This document shows positions 24,992 to 35,536 of a DNA stretch of 64,000 nt, piece after piece. The stretch comes from Ochromonas danica (lineage: Eukaryota; Sar; Chrysophyceae; Chromulinales; Chromulinaceae): NCBI GenBank assembly GCA_015146655.1, contig VKHL01000007.1:124001-188000 (forward strand). Direction: 5' to 3'. The first letter of the stretch is position 1. Every line of letters starts with the position of its first letter. The translations under genes and the position numbers were made by a program. Under the pieces are notes generated by a model that saw only the letters and a list, made by a program, of their open reading frames with translations, was not told the DNA's origin and did no database searches.

Positions 24992-25756
24992 ATGATCTCT
25001 TTCCAAGACGACCCGGCAGCCAATGTGGTGGACAAGTGGCTTGATTTGAAAGATCTCAATGATGATGAAGATGAAGTACTACACCCTTCCGTCCTCGCTG
25101 CCACTACGGCGCCATCAAATCAACGCCTCGGCCTCGGCTTCCAGCCTTCCTCTTCCGCTGCCAAGACTGCAGCGCTTGCTCAAAGCTTGAAGAAGGACAA
25201 GAAGCGCAAACGCACTGGATTGTCCACTGAGGATGAAGACTTTCTGGAGGAGATGCACGGGCTGGTAGAGGATGACTTGATGGAGGAAAGCCGCATCAAG
25301 GTCTTCTCCAAGAAACAACACGACACTTCTAATCCAGCCTCGCAGAAGAAGTCCAAGACACCTGCTGTCAAGACGAACAGCTCTGAGAAACCAGTCCCAC
25401 CTGCTCCTGAGCCAGCCTCAGCTCCAGTTCCAAGTGCTTCTCCTGCTGCCCCTGCTGGCTCAGAGGAGGAGATGAAGGGCGAGAAGAAGCGCAAACGAGT
25501 CAAGACCCGATCGAAGCAAAAGAATATCCGAAGAGACAACCGTCCAGAATCCGCCAAGCCCGTGCACCTTCTCCCTGGCAGTAAGGAGTACAAGGGCCGG
25601 CCGCTCACTCCCGAAACCAAAGCCATTCTCCACCTGCCCCCCACCAAACCCAAGGTCCTTAACAGACCCGGTGAAAACAGTAGCAATGGGAACGATAAAA
25701 AGAGACAAAGGAAGGAGAGGTGGCAGCAACAGCAACAGCAACAACGCGGAGAGTGA
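24992..25756 (+). CDS. Lys/Arg-rich nucleolar-like protein
   Basis: Single-exon 254-aa protein that I do not recognise with certainty. N-terminus MISFQDDPAANVVDKWLDL is followed by an acidic patch, then a basic segment KKDKKRKRTGLSTEDEDFLEE, a Pro/Ala/Ser-rich linker (residues 128-155), and a conserved-looking basic block KKRKRVKTRSKQKNIRRDNR (about 166-185) and a GRPLTPETKAI segment; it ends in a Gln run and RGE. The basic block resembles small nucleolar ribosome-biogenesis factors, so an rRNA-processing role is plausible but unproven. An out-of-frame ATG at 24964 lies upstream and would read into a different frame; the frame used here keeps the organised composition. Confidence 0.75.
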   Translation: MISFQDDPAANVVDKWLDLKDLNDDEDEVLHPSVLAATTAPSNQRLGLGFQPSSSAAKTAALAQSLKKDKKRKRTGLSTEDEDFLEEMHGLVEDDLMEESRIKVFSKKQHDTSNPASQKKSKTPAVKTNSSEKPVPPAPEPASAPVPSASPAAPAGSEEEMKGEKKRKRVKTRSKQKNIRRDNRPESAKPVHLLPGSKEYKGRPLTPETKAILHLPPTKPKVLNRPGENSSNGNDKKRQRKERWQQQQQQQRGE

Positions 25757-26037
25757 CTTTCTGTTTAGTCTATTGCCACCTCTCAAAGAGGTGCAGCCGC
25801 CCACCAGCTGTCTGACTCCCTCCCTCTGACTACCTCTGACTAGCTAGTTGTTCAGTGCAGAGCTGACTTCAACCTATCCTCACCATTGATTACATTTCAA
25901 GGAAGAAATCAACTAAATCATAGTAATAGCGCCGGTAACTGTATCTTAAAACTCTAATCCAAACAACACCATCAGCACCGCCAATCTCGTCTAGACCACC
26001 TTTTGTCTCTTGTTTCAACCCTTGAGGCAGAGGTCTC

Positions 26038-27749
26038 TCATTCCTCTTCCGCCTCCTCCGAGTCAATGAGTGCTTGGACGGCATCGAGAACCTTCAGCTT
26101 CTGCTGGAAGAAAGAGAGGATCCATTGACTTTTCTCACTGTCTGCATCAATCAAATAGCGCTCGCGATATCTCTCTATTCCCAGGAGAAAAGCATCCCTC
26201 TCCCAACAGATAACATCCCTTATTATGGGCAAGAGATATCTCCCTCCTCTTTCATTTGACGGGCATTGCCCTTTTATATCGTTAGGCAACGATGAAAATA
26301 TTGTCTCCAGGTGAGAGAGAAGAGGTTTCAACTGGTCATCAGAAGAGGTCGTGGGGTTAGTGGCCGATGGTGTGCTGAGCAAGAGCTTGTCTGTAGCCTG
26401 TATTCTCCTCTTCAGCTCCTCATAGCTCATCTCTTCCTCCAAAAGACTTCCGTGAACCTCATCGAAGAGACTTTTCTTCTGTAGGAGACAGGCTTCGATC
26501 TTTTTCGAGATACCCAGCACAACATAACAATCCCAGGCATTGTCCTCTTCGACAAAGCCAAAGAATTGTAGGAGATAGTCGTTACTTCGCTGTCCGTAAG
26601 AAATAGTGACTTCTGTAAGACGAGGTATGCTTCTCTTGGAGATTAGACGGAAGACCTTCTCATGCTCTACAATCTCCACTTCAGATGATGGAGAGGTTGA
26701 ACGATGATTTACACAATCAATCGCAGGTAACAAAGCACATGATGCTCCCCGAAACATGATAGGCCATTGTGTTACTATTGGGAGGCAAGCAGAGCCCAGC
26801 AACAAACCTGCCTGTACAAACACGACACAGCAAAAATGTAATGTTATCACATCATTGACAGGGCGCTATTGGGATCCCATTACCACAATGCCATCTGTTG
26901 CTAGGTGAGTGAGATACATCACTAAAGCCAAAATGACACCCAATGCCCCGGTCAGCACAGGCAGTCGCGGATCAATTGCTTGGATGTCCAGATTGCTGTT
27001 GCCCTGGAATGCTCGCGACGACACTATCTCCATCGCCCATAGAAATTGCTAAAATATAACTACTCTTATAAACAACGTCTCTATAGTTTCCATGATAGCA
27101 GATCTCTCACCTCAAGAAGAAGTTGCGGTCGATCTGGTGATTGTCTGAAATCAGGATGTGTCAGCAGAAGATCATAGAGAGTCAACCAGTTCTTCTGCTG
27201 TTTAATTACATCCACAGCCAGATTGACATATGGAAAATGTGCTAACTCTGCCTTGGCCCAGTGTATGGGTTTGATGGCATTTTGATCGTTTGCTTCAGTG
27301 GCAGCAGCGGGCAGGTTGACAATGTAGGGGAAGAAGGGAGAGGCGGGACCCTTCCTCCACTCCCTTAAAAGATGAATTGCAAGTCGATATCGAACATCTT
27401 TGACTTCTCTCCAAAGTGTTTCATATCCAGAAGGGCAGTCCTTGTCATACGAAGTGGCCACTAGACATGCCTGAAAAGGCAATGAGATGAGGCAGTCGCC
27501 TTTGGAGAGATCTTTACTTGCTCTCACCCCTCGCTGTGTGTCTTGGATAAAGAGATCAACATTGCCAATAGTTGCAAGAGGAGCAATTGACTGTAGCGCA
27601 ACAGGTCTGACTGGCTCGGCAGCCGAAGATGTTAGGGACGTAGGGGAGATAGCATGCAACCTCGATGCAATTGACCTACACCTTGATCTCAATCCTTCGC
27701 CTATTGGAACCAGTAACAGTAGCAGACACAGTAACAACCTGTCCATCAT
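26038..27749 (-). CDS. SET-domain protein, RuBisCO/LSMT-like, with secretory or plastid leader
   Basis: Probable protein lysine methyltransferase of the split-SET LSMT/SETD3 family. Exons 27749-27111, 27048-26884 and 26811-26038, introns of 62 and 72 nt, 525 aa. The N-terminus has a strong signal peptide (LLLCLLLLLVPIGEG) followed by an Arg/Ser-rich stretch, so it enters the secretory route and may go on to the plastid; there is no Phe directly after the predicted cleavage site. SET features: RGVRASKDLSKGD (GxG-type start), the iSET-flanking FLWAMEIVSSRAF block, LLPAIDCVNHR (the catalytic NH element), and EVTISYGQRSNDYLLQFFGF (the Tyr-containing SET core end). The 270-residue C-terminal part is the substrate-binding helical region. 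It ends in EEAEEE. It is divergent from eIF4E with 245 bp between starts. Confidence 0.9.
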
Positions 27750-27994
27750 TCATTCACAATCACTTTCACTTGATAAAACCAAAAAACACAAAATAACATT
27801 TTCTGACAAAACAAGAAAAAACAACCACTTTTGGTGTTTTGGTATTTTCGAAGTTTTCAGTTTCGTATTTTCGTTGTCGTTTGTGTGTTTGGCGCTGCGC
27901 TGGGTTTGTTGTTTGCTCGGGAAATCACTGTCAAAGACATCGTCTTGACTCACCCCCAGCTCTTATTTACACACAAAAGAAAGTTTTGACAACC

Positions 27995-29528
27995 ATGGAA
28001 GGAAGTAGTATTCAAGCTACATCCCTTGAAAGAAAAGGCCCCGAAGAGCGAGACACTTTGGAAGAACCTGAAGATCTTACGCTTCTCACTGCTATTCAAA
28101 ATAGGTCAGACTTGCTCTCTTTGTGAACCTCTCCCGCGCTGCCACTGATTTTCACTTTCTTTGTCTTTCGCTATAGATACGCGTTTTGGTATCGTTGCGA
28201 TCTGGGAGAGAAAGGAAAAGTGCAGAAGCACAACTATTCGGAGAGCATCAAGAAGATCGCCAGCTTCCAGTCGGTAGGCACCACTTGTTCTTGCAGATGA
28301 ACCGTCGATCTCTCTGTGCTAATGAGGTCACTTACTTGTGGTTTATCTCAGGTGGAGCGCTTCTGGTCTATTTATGACTTCTTAAAGCGTCCACATGAGT
28401 TTAAAAATGCCGAATTCCATCTCTTCAAAGATGGCATTCGTCCCTTCTGGGAGGACAATAACAACAAAGATGGAGGTGAGACGCTCGCTATTTTGGTCAG
28501 ATCTTTATGACCTGCATAGTTGACATGTTCTGTCCTGATAGGTAAATGGTCAGTGCGTCTGCCCAAGGGCATTGCCGGTAGATATTGGGAGGATATTTTA
28601 CTAGCAATCATTGGTGAGAAATTAATCGTCTTGTTAAACGAAGCGACGCAAAGTTTTCTAATTTATTGAAACTTCTTCAACAGGAGAACAATTCGATGTG
28701 GGTTACGAAATCTGTGGTGCTGTGGTCAGTGTGCGTTCAAATGAAGATATCATCAGTGTGTGGAATAAGACTGCTGATAACAAAGAAGCTGTTGAGAAGA
28801 TCAGGTGAGTCAGTCCTTTTGGCGCTATGTTACATTCGCTGACAATGTTATGATTGGGTGTGCAGAGATCAAATTCGCAAGTTCGTCCGACTGCCACATA
28901 CCATCCCCATTGAATACAAACGCCATCAGATTAGTTTGGAAGAAGGATCTTCTTATAAGAACCCTACAATGGTTTGGCGTCCTCCTGTGAAGACAGGCAA
29001 CTACCATCATTTTGGTCATCATAATAGCGGCAATGCTCCATTTGAGAAAGGCCCTCATGGTGAATCAAAGCCTTATCACTATCGCAGCAATTATCACGGC
29101 TATCATAACAATAATAACAGCAATAATGGGGCACCGGCTGAGGGAGATAGCGCCCCCAGCACGCACACAAGGCCTTGGAAGACAGGTGGGAGCAGATGGG
29201 ACAATAACAACAATAGCAATAACAATAACAACGAGCAACAAGGTTTCAACAGCCAGCCATGGCGGAAAAATCCAAGGTATGTTCCTTTGACGATTATTTT
29301 GATAATTGTTTTCTGACTCTGCAATGTTTGCTTCTTAGACCCTATACTTCGGGTGAAGATGGCCAACATGATACTCACGACAACGCGGGAGACAGCTCGC
29401 ATGCACAGCCTGTCAACAAGCCAGTCTCTTCTGCACCGGACGTGGCAAGCAATCCCAGCACTGCGAGTAACTCTGGAAGCGTACCTCCTTTGCAAAATCT
29501 CAAACGGCTCTCAAACCCCTTCGCGTAG
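27995..29528 (+). CDS. eIF4E-family cap-binding protein, class II (4EHP/nCBP-like)
   Basis: Binds the mRNA 5' cap; class II members often repress translation. Seven exons: 27995-28104, 28177-28273, 28352-28475, 28542-28613, 28684-28804, 28866-29276, 29339-29528; six GT-AG introns of 61-78 nt; 374 aa. The eIF4E fold is contained in about residues 37-200: [34 protein letters not shown] (cap-stacking Trp of the WED motif), [29 protein letters not shown] and ISVWNKTA. The wording of these blocks is closest to the 4EHP class. The remaining 175 residues are a hydrophilic C-terminal extension with Asn-rich and His/Gly-rich runs, atypical in length for this family. It is tail-to-tail with the DUF1823-like gene (67 bp apart). 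Confidence 0.95.
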
Positions 29529-29595
29529 CAAGCTCTGCTCCTTTTGGGTCATTCACTGAATGTGTCTTTAATTTAAGAATACGGACAGTGTTTCC

Positions 29596-30449
29596 CTAAA
29601 CTATTCGGTTTATTTGATACATTCTTGCTGATGGCTGTGATTCGCTGTCAAGGTTCTCAATTGGTGGAGAATCTCGTTCCAACTCTTCCAGTGAGCGCCC
29701 GAAGAGTTGCTCTCGATAGTAGAGCAGCCAGTTCGCGAGCTGGAAGCATAACACTCAAGTCAATGCAAGACACAACGGGCAAAAGTAGAGTGAACTATTG
29801 CGCTGTTACCTGAGCACGACGAGTCTTGTTGGGTGTCAATTCACTGACTTTGTATGGCACGAAACCATGTGCTACCAGCGCTCGCACACCTCCTTTAAAG
29901 GTTGGAGGGATCGATCGCATTAAAGCCACCGAAGCATCTCGCACAGGACGATCTAAAGAAGAAGCATTCCGTCAGCTGCACATAAGGGAGTGACAACAGA
30001 TGCTCTCATCATATACATACAGTACCTATCTCAGGCATGTAGACTCTCTTCACCCCAATTACATCTGGTGGGGTTGGAAAACGCTGTCTCCACCGAGGAA
30101 AGACATTTTCATTCTTGTATGTATCTGAGGCGCTGTCATATTGATAGCCCAGGCATTTCCACAACAATTGATTGCATTGGCGATCACTTGCCACGCGGTT
30201 TACAATTAGAACGAGGTTTGCATCGGAAATCTCATCGAGGGTCACTTCTGAAGTCGGAGCAATCTTAAACAAGGGGCTGTCCACTGTGCCTTCCATGTCA
30301 GCACATTCACAACTGGTGGAGTCACTCATTTTCAAGGCAATGCTAGCTTGACTTCTCTGCATTGCGAGAGAAGGAAAGCGCCAGCTTGTCACCAATCCTA
30401 ACGAGAGCAATAGTAGTAAAACCCTCTCTACGAAAGCAATATGCACCAT
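29596..30449 (-). CDS. DUF1823-like protein with signal peptide, probably plastid
   Basis: Small conserved protein without known activity. Exons 30449-30026, 29952-29810 and 29739-29596, introns of 73 and 70 nt, 236 aa. The leader VERVLLLLLSLGLVTSW is a signal peptide followed by a basic Ser/Arg-rich stretch, compatible with plastid delivery. The folded part contains LLWKCLGYQYDSASDTYKNE, RWRQRFPTPPDVIG, LMRSIPP, NKTRRAQ and LANWLLYYR, a pattern I recall from cyanobacterial and plant DUF1823 proteins (identified from memory). Splicing across exon 2-3 restores RRAQ|LANW without a frame change. If the assignment is right, it is a cyanobacterium-derived plastid gene relocated to the nucleus. Confidence 0.78.
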
Positions 30450-30587
30450 ATCTACTACTGACAGCTGCCAAAATCGATCTCAACCCCAAGAAGTCTCCAC
30501 AGCAATGCTCCGGTGCTGGTGCTGCTGCAATAACGACACACTTTTCCGGTTTTCGGAATTCTAGCGTTTTGGAATATCGAACGACCA

Positions 30588-31604
30588 GGAATTTCGTAGG
30601 CGCCATGATTTTCGTGTCCGCCACGAAAACCCTAAAAACGAAAACCTTCCTAAACGCGCTTTTCTTGTGTGTGGAAAATGAAAAATCATCTCGTGAGTGT
30701 GTTTCTTGCGTTCCTTCACCCAGAAGTGAATTTGCCATATTTTGCTAATAACTTTTTGATAAAAGAGAGTTAAGTCCTGCAATGTTGCCACACTATTTAA
30801 CATTAAGATTCATAACACTACAAGCAATTTTCACCGAGTAGTCTTGTTGTGCTCAGCTCGCAGCCCAAAGAGAAAACAAGAACCACACGGCATGGGCCAA
30901 ACGGCTACCACCTTTGACCTTGCCCCCTGGTGCTACCACCTTTGATCTTAAAGAGGCTTGCTCCTTGGATAGTTTGGTGACCTCGTTTTCTTCAGGCTCA
31001 TTTGGGATCCTCTTGTGCTTTGGGCGAACGGCACAGTTCACATAGAACTTCAAATTCTGGAGGCCCTCTCGACCCCACGCCAAGTGGTTGTCGGTTTGAA
31101 CGCTACCTTCTACAATGAAGGTAGCGTTCAAACCGACAACCAGCGCTACTAAATCATGATGGATGGCAAAAGCGCTTTTGCCATCCATCATGATTTAGCA
31201 GCGCTGTGCTGGAGAGCCTTGAACCTTCAACCTTCACTCATAGGAGTAGACTGTTTGCCAATGAGGCGAAAGTCTGTTCAATCGATCCAGGAGTTGGCGC
31301 CGCAATCAATTTGCCTCTTTTGACATCCTTTGCCAATCAGTGACCGTTCCTGTCTTAATAACCGTATCAGCCCACTCTGCCAGTCGTGTTCAAAAGCTGG
31401 GAAGGTTATTCTCAAGAGAGTGACGGCTATAGTGGTAGCCAGTAGTAACTTCCTCAAGAATGGTTTCGAAAGAGAAATGGTGCAAATGTTTATAGAACGA
31501 CGTCACACTGAACGATCACCACAGCAATCACAGCGTTTTAAGTGGCTTTTTCGTATTTTGGGTTTTCGTGATAGACACGAAAATCATGGCGCCTACGAAA
31601 TTCC
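30588..31604. repeat. Pair of 58-bp inverted ends, possible non-autonomous DNA element
   Basis: 30588-30645 and 31547-31604 are inverted copies; the outermost 31 bases (starting GGAATTTCGTAGGCGCCATG) are identical and the remainder differs at about six sites. The enclosed 0.9 kb holds the hairpins at 31086-31205 and one open frame (30853-31191, minus) without a known domain. No clear target-site duplication is visible next to the ends, so the boundaries are provisional. It may be a miniature or fold-back transposon; alternatively two copies of a promoter-type repeat. Confidence 0.5.
31086..31205. repeat. Two adjacent near-perfect hairpins
   Basis: The first hairpin has perfect 25-bp arms (31086-31110 and 31117-31141) with a 6-nt loop TACAAT. 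Directly next to it, 31151-31196 is a perfect 46-bp palindrome with no loop, and it extends on both sides (AGCGCT arms) to 31142-31205 with a single mismatched pair. Such structures are typical of fold-back element interiors or template-switch events. Confidence 0.9.
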
Positions 31605-31699
31605 GGGCGCTAATCCCAAACCTTATAAACGTCCGTTTCTCAAGCAGTTTCTTGCAATGCCAATGCAATGCCACTGGAACAGGAAATGGTTGCTTGAAA

Positions 31700-33390
31700 T
31701 CCAAAATGAAAAGATTTGAAGTGTTAAAAGATTGATCCATGCCATCTTGGGAAAGAGTTATATCTACCTGGATGTCGGGAACAAGATCAATTCACTATTT
31801 GAATTTACCAACGCTTGTTTTGATTTACCAAAAAGAGGGAAGTTATCCTCAACTATGCAATTTCTTCAGCTGCCCGAAATAATACAATTCAGCATTTAAA
31901 GTATCTACTGAGATTACTTGAAGGTCTGGTTTCTGGGATTATTTCAGGAGATTATTCGACTATTTGGTAAATTCAACGCTTTGGAAAACACAAAGGAACA
32001 GAGATTTGTTCAGTATATCTGGACATTTGAATCATAATGTAATGGATATTATATGTAATGTAAATGAATGTTATGCAAGTGTGCATACTCCCTCTCCAGT
32101 TCTGCTGCATCGGCTCTTCACCGCAACATCTCAATATTCTCTGGAAGAAGTTAGTCCCACTTACATAAATATGTTGGCCCGCTACTACGATTCAAATGAA
32201 GATTCGTAAAGTCGAAAGTCATTTGTTCTGGGGATGAAAGAAATATAAAGAAAGTTGGAATCAAAGAAACATCAAACTGCTCAGCAGTTAAGAGTTGTTG
32301 TAGTTTATTTCTAAATGAATCGACTACATCAATCGAATAGAAATAAAGTACAAGAACTCTTAACTGCTGTTTCCTTTATTCAACTTTCTTTATATTTCTT
32401 TCATCCCCAGAACAAATGACTTTCGAATTTACGAATCTTCATTTGAATCGTAGTAGCGGGCCAACATATTTATGTAAGTGGGACTAACTTTATCTGAAGG
32501 GATCTTTTTGATGCCAAGATTGGTTCTCCATGTGGGTCAAGCACATTAATGAAGGTAAGTCTCATTAAGCTGTTTTAACTGCTTGCCATATTGCCTTTCA
32601 CTTCGAATAGGTCTAAATTATATCAAGTTTGCAGACTATGACGTGGATTTTGATATCGAAATAATACGTAACTCTCGAGGAGGTGCAATTAAATGAAAAA
32701 TCATCACTGCATGATTTAGCCATTGAATTTGAATCAGGAGCAACTCCGGAAGAGGTAAAGTGAATGAGCGTTAACTTCTATAGTGGAAATCAAGGAAGAT
32801 GTAACCATGCCTTGTGTGAACTTCCTAAATCAACTAAATAGACCTTACAATCCGCACATTCTCCCATATGAGCCTGTCCTCCTACACTCTTAGCCTGTCA
32901 ATGGATGAAAAGCATTGACTATACATACAAGACTTAAAGGGAAGCAATTAAAATTCACGAAATAGTAACTGTTAATTTTGAACACTTTTACAAAACCTAC
33001 AAAAGAAATAACAAAACTCTTGAAGTAGTAGACATCGGTATACAAGCAACAAGGGCAGACCAATCAATAGCCATATGAGTAACAAGGTTACTCATAGCTA
33101 TGACTATTACCAATCCAAAGGCAATGTGTCAATGTATGTGCCTTAATATCTACAAATAAAGCAATGCAATACCCAAAATTAATAGTCCGTACGTCCATTA
33201 TCCCGCTTGATGAAAGTTTGCACGGATCTCTTGCGCACAAGAGGAAGAATCGCTGAAGTCAAAAGAACCACTAAGAAAGAAGCACATCCAACAAATATTG
33301 CTACACCCTCAATAGGAGGCGAATATTACCAATCTTTCTCACTCAGAATCGCGGCGGTTATTCTCATTGATAAATACAAAACTGAGAATA
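31700..33390. mobile_element. Degraded repeat-derived region, family not recognised
   Basis: AT-rich 1.7 kb without a host gene that I can recognise. It contains short open frames (for example 31964-32209), the large palindrome at 32148-32490, and a small hairpin ATGAGTAAC-AAG-GTTACTCAT near 33075. Composition and lack of splice-linked exons contrast with the flanking genes. It looks like old, decayed mobile-element sequence; I cannot assign a class. Confidence 0.45.
32148..32490. repeat. 340-bp palindrome: two tail-to-tail copies of one sequence end
   Basis: The left arm (about 32148-32310) and right arm (about 32337-32490) are inverted copies of roughly 150 bp at over 90 percent identity; the left arm carries a short extra segment around CTGCTCAGCAG. 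Both arms encode, on opposite strands and converging, the same C-terminal peptide (SPTYINMLARYYDSNEDS, then a stop), so the palindrome appears to be two copies of the 3' end of one element gene facing each other. Confidence 0.8.
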
Positions 33391-33396
33391 ATCATC

Positions 33397-34345
33397 TCAA
33401 GACAAAGGAACTCTGTCCATGACCTGATCTTGATATCTGTTAACCACACGTCGAGTAAGGTCGGTGAGATAGTCATGCCATCTCATGAGCAAAGCGTAGC
33501 AGCCCATGAGCATCCACACCCTAACCGCTCCATCAACACTTCTGCCGTAGAAGACAGTGGTGACAAGGAAGCCAAGGTAGTGGAAGAACGTAAAGTGGAT
33601 TATATTGAATATCTGTCCAACAATGCCAAGCAAGACCATGCCCAGCAGGAGGCATCGAGTGAGCAGGATGACTGTCTGGTCGCATCGCAGAGAGATGAGT
33701 TTGACGAATAGCTGACAACAGATCACATCCTGCAGATAAGAAAGCAATGACACCGGAGAGAAGGACGGTGAGCTATAGTAGCCTCCCTTCTCTTCGTAGT
33801 CCAGGGAGGACAGCGTGTCTCTGAGCAGGTCTGCCACGCCTTGCCGCACTTCAGGCACGAGACAGTCCAGCGCCTCGCCTTCCGACCAGCCAATGATCTC
33901 CTTCATAATCCACTCACTGATCATTTCCGGAATAAAGCTCTTATGAGGTGCCAGTTTCTTGGTGGTGAAGTGGAAGACCAGGCCAATTAGCAGACAAGTG
34001 CATAGGAAAGCTCCGGAGCACAAGGCTGACACTGTGAATGAATGACTCAAGAGAGAAGTCCACACAGACCTCTTAATCTGATATTGATATTGGCAAATAG
34101 AGCACTTGGTGAAGGCCTCTGAGGAGGTGGCACGCCATTGATTGAGACAGTCCACATGGACGAAAGCCTGTGATCCTGAACACAAGCAAGGACGAATGAG
34201 AACCTTCTCGGGCATCTCTGATTGAGTAGTCTAGACAGCCATGACATTTATTTATTTATAAATTATTTATTATATTTATATTAATTAGTACCTGACAGAT
34301 TCGACAGGCTGGGAGATCATCCTCTTCATCAAGAACAATTCCCAT
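33397..34345 (-). CDS. RING-CH (MARCH-type) membrane E3 ligase
   Basis: Probable membrane-bound ubiquitin ligase. Exon 1 ends CRICQ at 34292, a 61-nt AT-rich intron spans 34291-34231, and exon 2 is 34230-33397. I start at the ATG at 34345 (MGIVLDEEDDLPACRICQ); in-frame Met codons exist further upstream up to 34531, so the N-terminus is uncertain (about 296 aa from this start). The C4HC3 RING-CH runs through CRIC, PCLCSG, HVDCLNQW and CSIC. Hydrophobic segments follow: CSGAFLCTCLLIGLVF, TRCLLLGMVLLGIVGQIF, FHYLGFLVTTVFYG and VWMLMGCYALL. The RING-CH block is almost identical in DNA to that of the gene at 44190, while the membrane part is unrelated in sequence. Divergent from Sen34. Confidence 0.85.
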
Positions 34346-34594
34346 TATATGGCAATTAACAGAATGGCAGTGGTGATGACTTGTTCTCTCTTCCATTCTC
34401 TCTTGAAGCTGGACATCGCATAGCGCGACGCAATTTCTTTTGATTATGTCGACGATCCCCGAATCCAACAGGGTGACAGCAGGCCAAACCACCAAACCAA
34501 ATGGGCTGGCCCATAGACTAACCATGCCCATGCTATTAACTTAAGAAGAACACGAGCGAATGAGGTAATTTGATTAAGTTTGATTGGATTGGAG

Positions 34595-35536
34595 ATGACA
34601 ACCACTGAGCAGGCTGTGGCAGTCAAGCCAGAGTTGATTTGGTCATTGGATGACGTCAAGTAAGTAATCCATTGCACCTCCTCTATGTCTTTCTCTTTCT
34701 CTTATCAGGAAGTGCTGCTGACTTTGTCCAGAGCGATGATTCACGAGGAGCGCTTGTGGCCGTCCTTCTTAGGCAATCGTGTGGCTCTGGAGGCGCAATA
34801 CTCCAAAGAAGAGAAAGCTGACCTCTTTGATAAGGCAGCGGCATCAAATCTCACGGGCTCAGCTTTGGTCTGGACTCTTCCTGCAGTGCTCTGGCCAGAG
34901 CAACAGCGACACCGTGCCAGACAACAACTACAGGGCACAGAGGAGCAGTCTATCACTTCAAGTAGGACAAGGAAGAGAAAGCTCTCTGAGTCAGAGGAGG
35001 AGGAGGAGGATGGTCACAGTCAGAAACGCAGTCGTCCCTCAGCCTTCCTCGAGACAGTCTACTCGCTATCCAGACGAGTCTGGCACTTCATCTCAGGAGG
35101 GTTCTTTTCTCCTGCACCGCCTTCTTCCAGTGCTAAGACAAAAATCACACGAGAGGTGGTTGAGGAGGAGAGAAAGGAAGACGCTGTTCTACCATCTTCT
35201 TCACTTTCCTTCCGCGATAAAGTCTTTGAAATTCTTCACAATCATCCTCGCTACATCTTGGGGAATGGTGATGTATATGGTGGCGATTATACGATCTATA
35301 AGGATGGAGACCCAAGCACCACTCACTCTGCAGCCACGGTGAGACTGCATGGGCGATCCACAATCGCCGCCAAAGAGATTCTAGCCTTCAGTCGAGTGCA
35401 AAACCAGGTGGCGAAAGCCGCTGTCCTTGCCTTTGCCAAGCCTGCTTCTACTTCAACAAGGAATGATACCAACACATTAGAAGGGAACAAAGTGGGGTTT
35501 CTCGTGTTCAACTTCCGAGGCGTGGCTTCGCGGTGA
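34595..35536 (+). CDS. tRNA-splicing endonuclease subunit Sen34
   Basis: Catalytic subunit cutting the 3' splice site of intron-containing pre-tRNAs. Exon 1 34595-34659 encodes the short ELIWSLDDVK N-terminal element, a 72-nt intron (34660 GTAAGT to CCAG 34731) follows, and exon 2 is 34732-35536, giving 289 aa. An alternative nearer acceptor at 34708 would break the frame. The C-terminal nuclease domain shows VYGGDYTIYKDGDP (Tyr and the GDP turn of Sen34), THSAATV (catalytic His) and NQVAKAAVLA (catalytic Lys), then a final strand KVGFLVFNFRG. A charged linker with KRKLSESEEEEED and a Ser-rich stretch separates the two halves, as in other Sen34 proteins. It shows that the genome has tRNA introns. 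Confidence 0.88.

Noticed and set aside
29739-29952. Suspected frame break between exons 2 and 3 of the DUF1823-like gene
   Set aside because: Recounting the bases against fixed open-frame ends showed that the splice is in frame (RRAQ|LANW).
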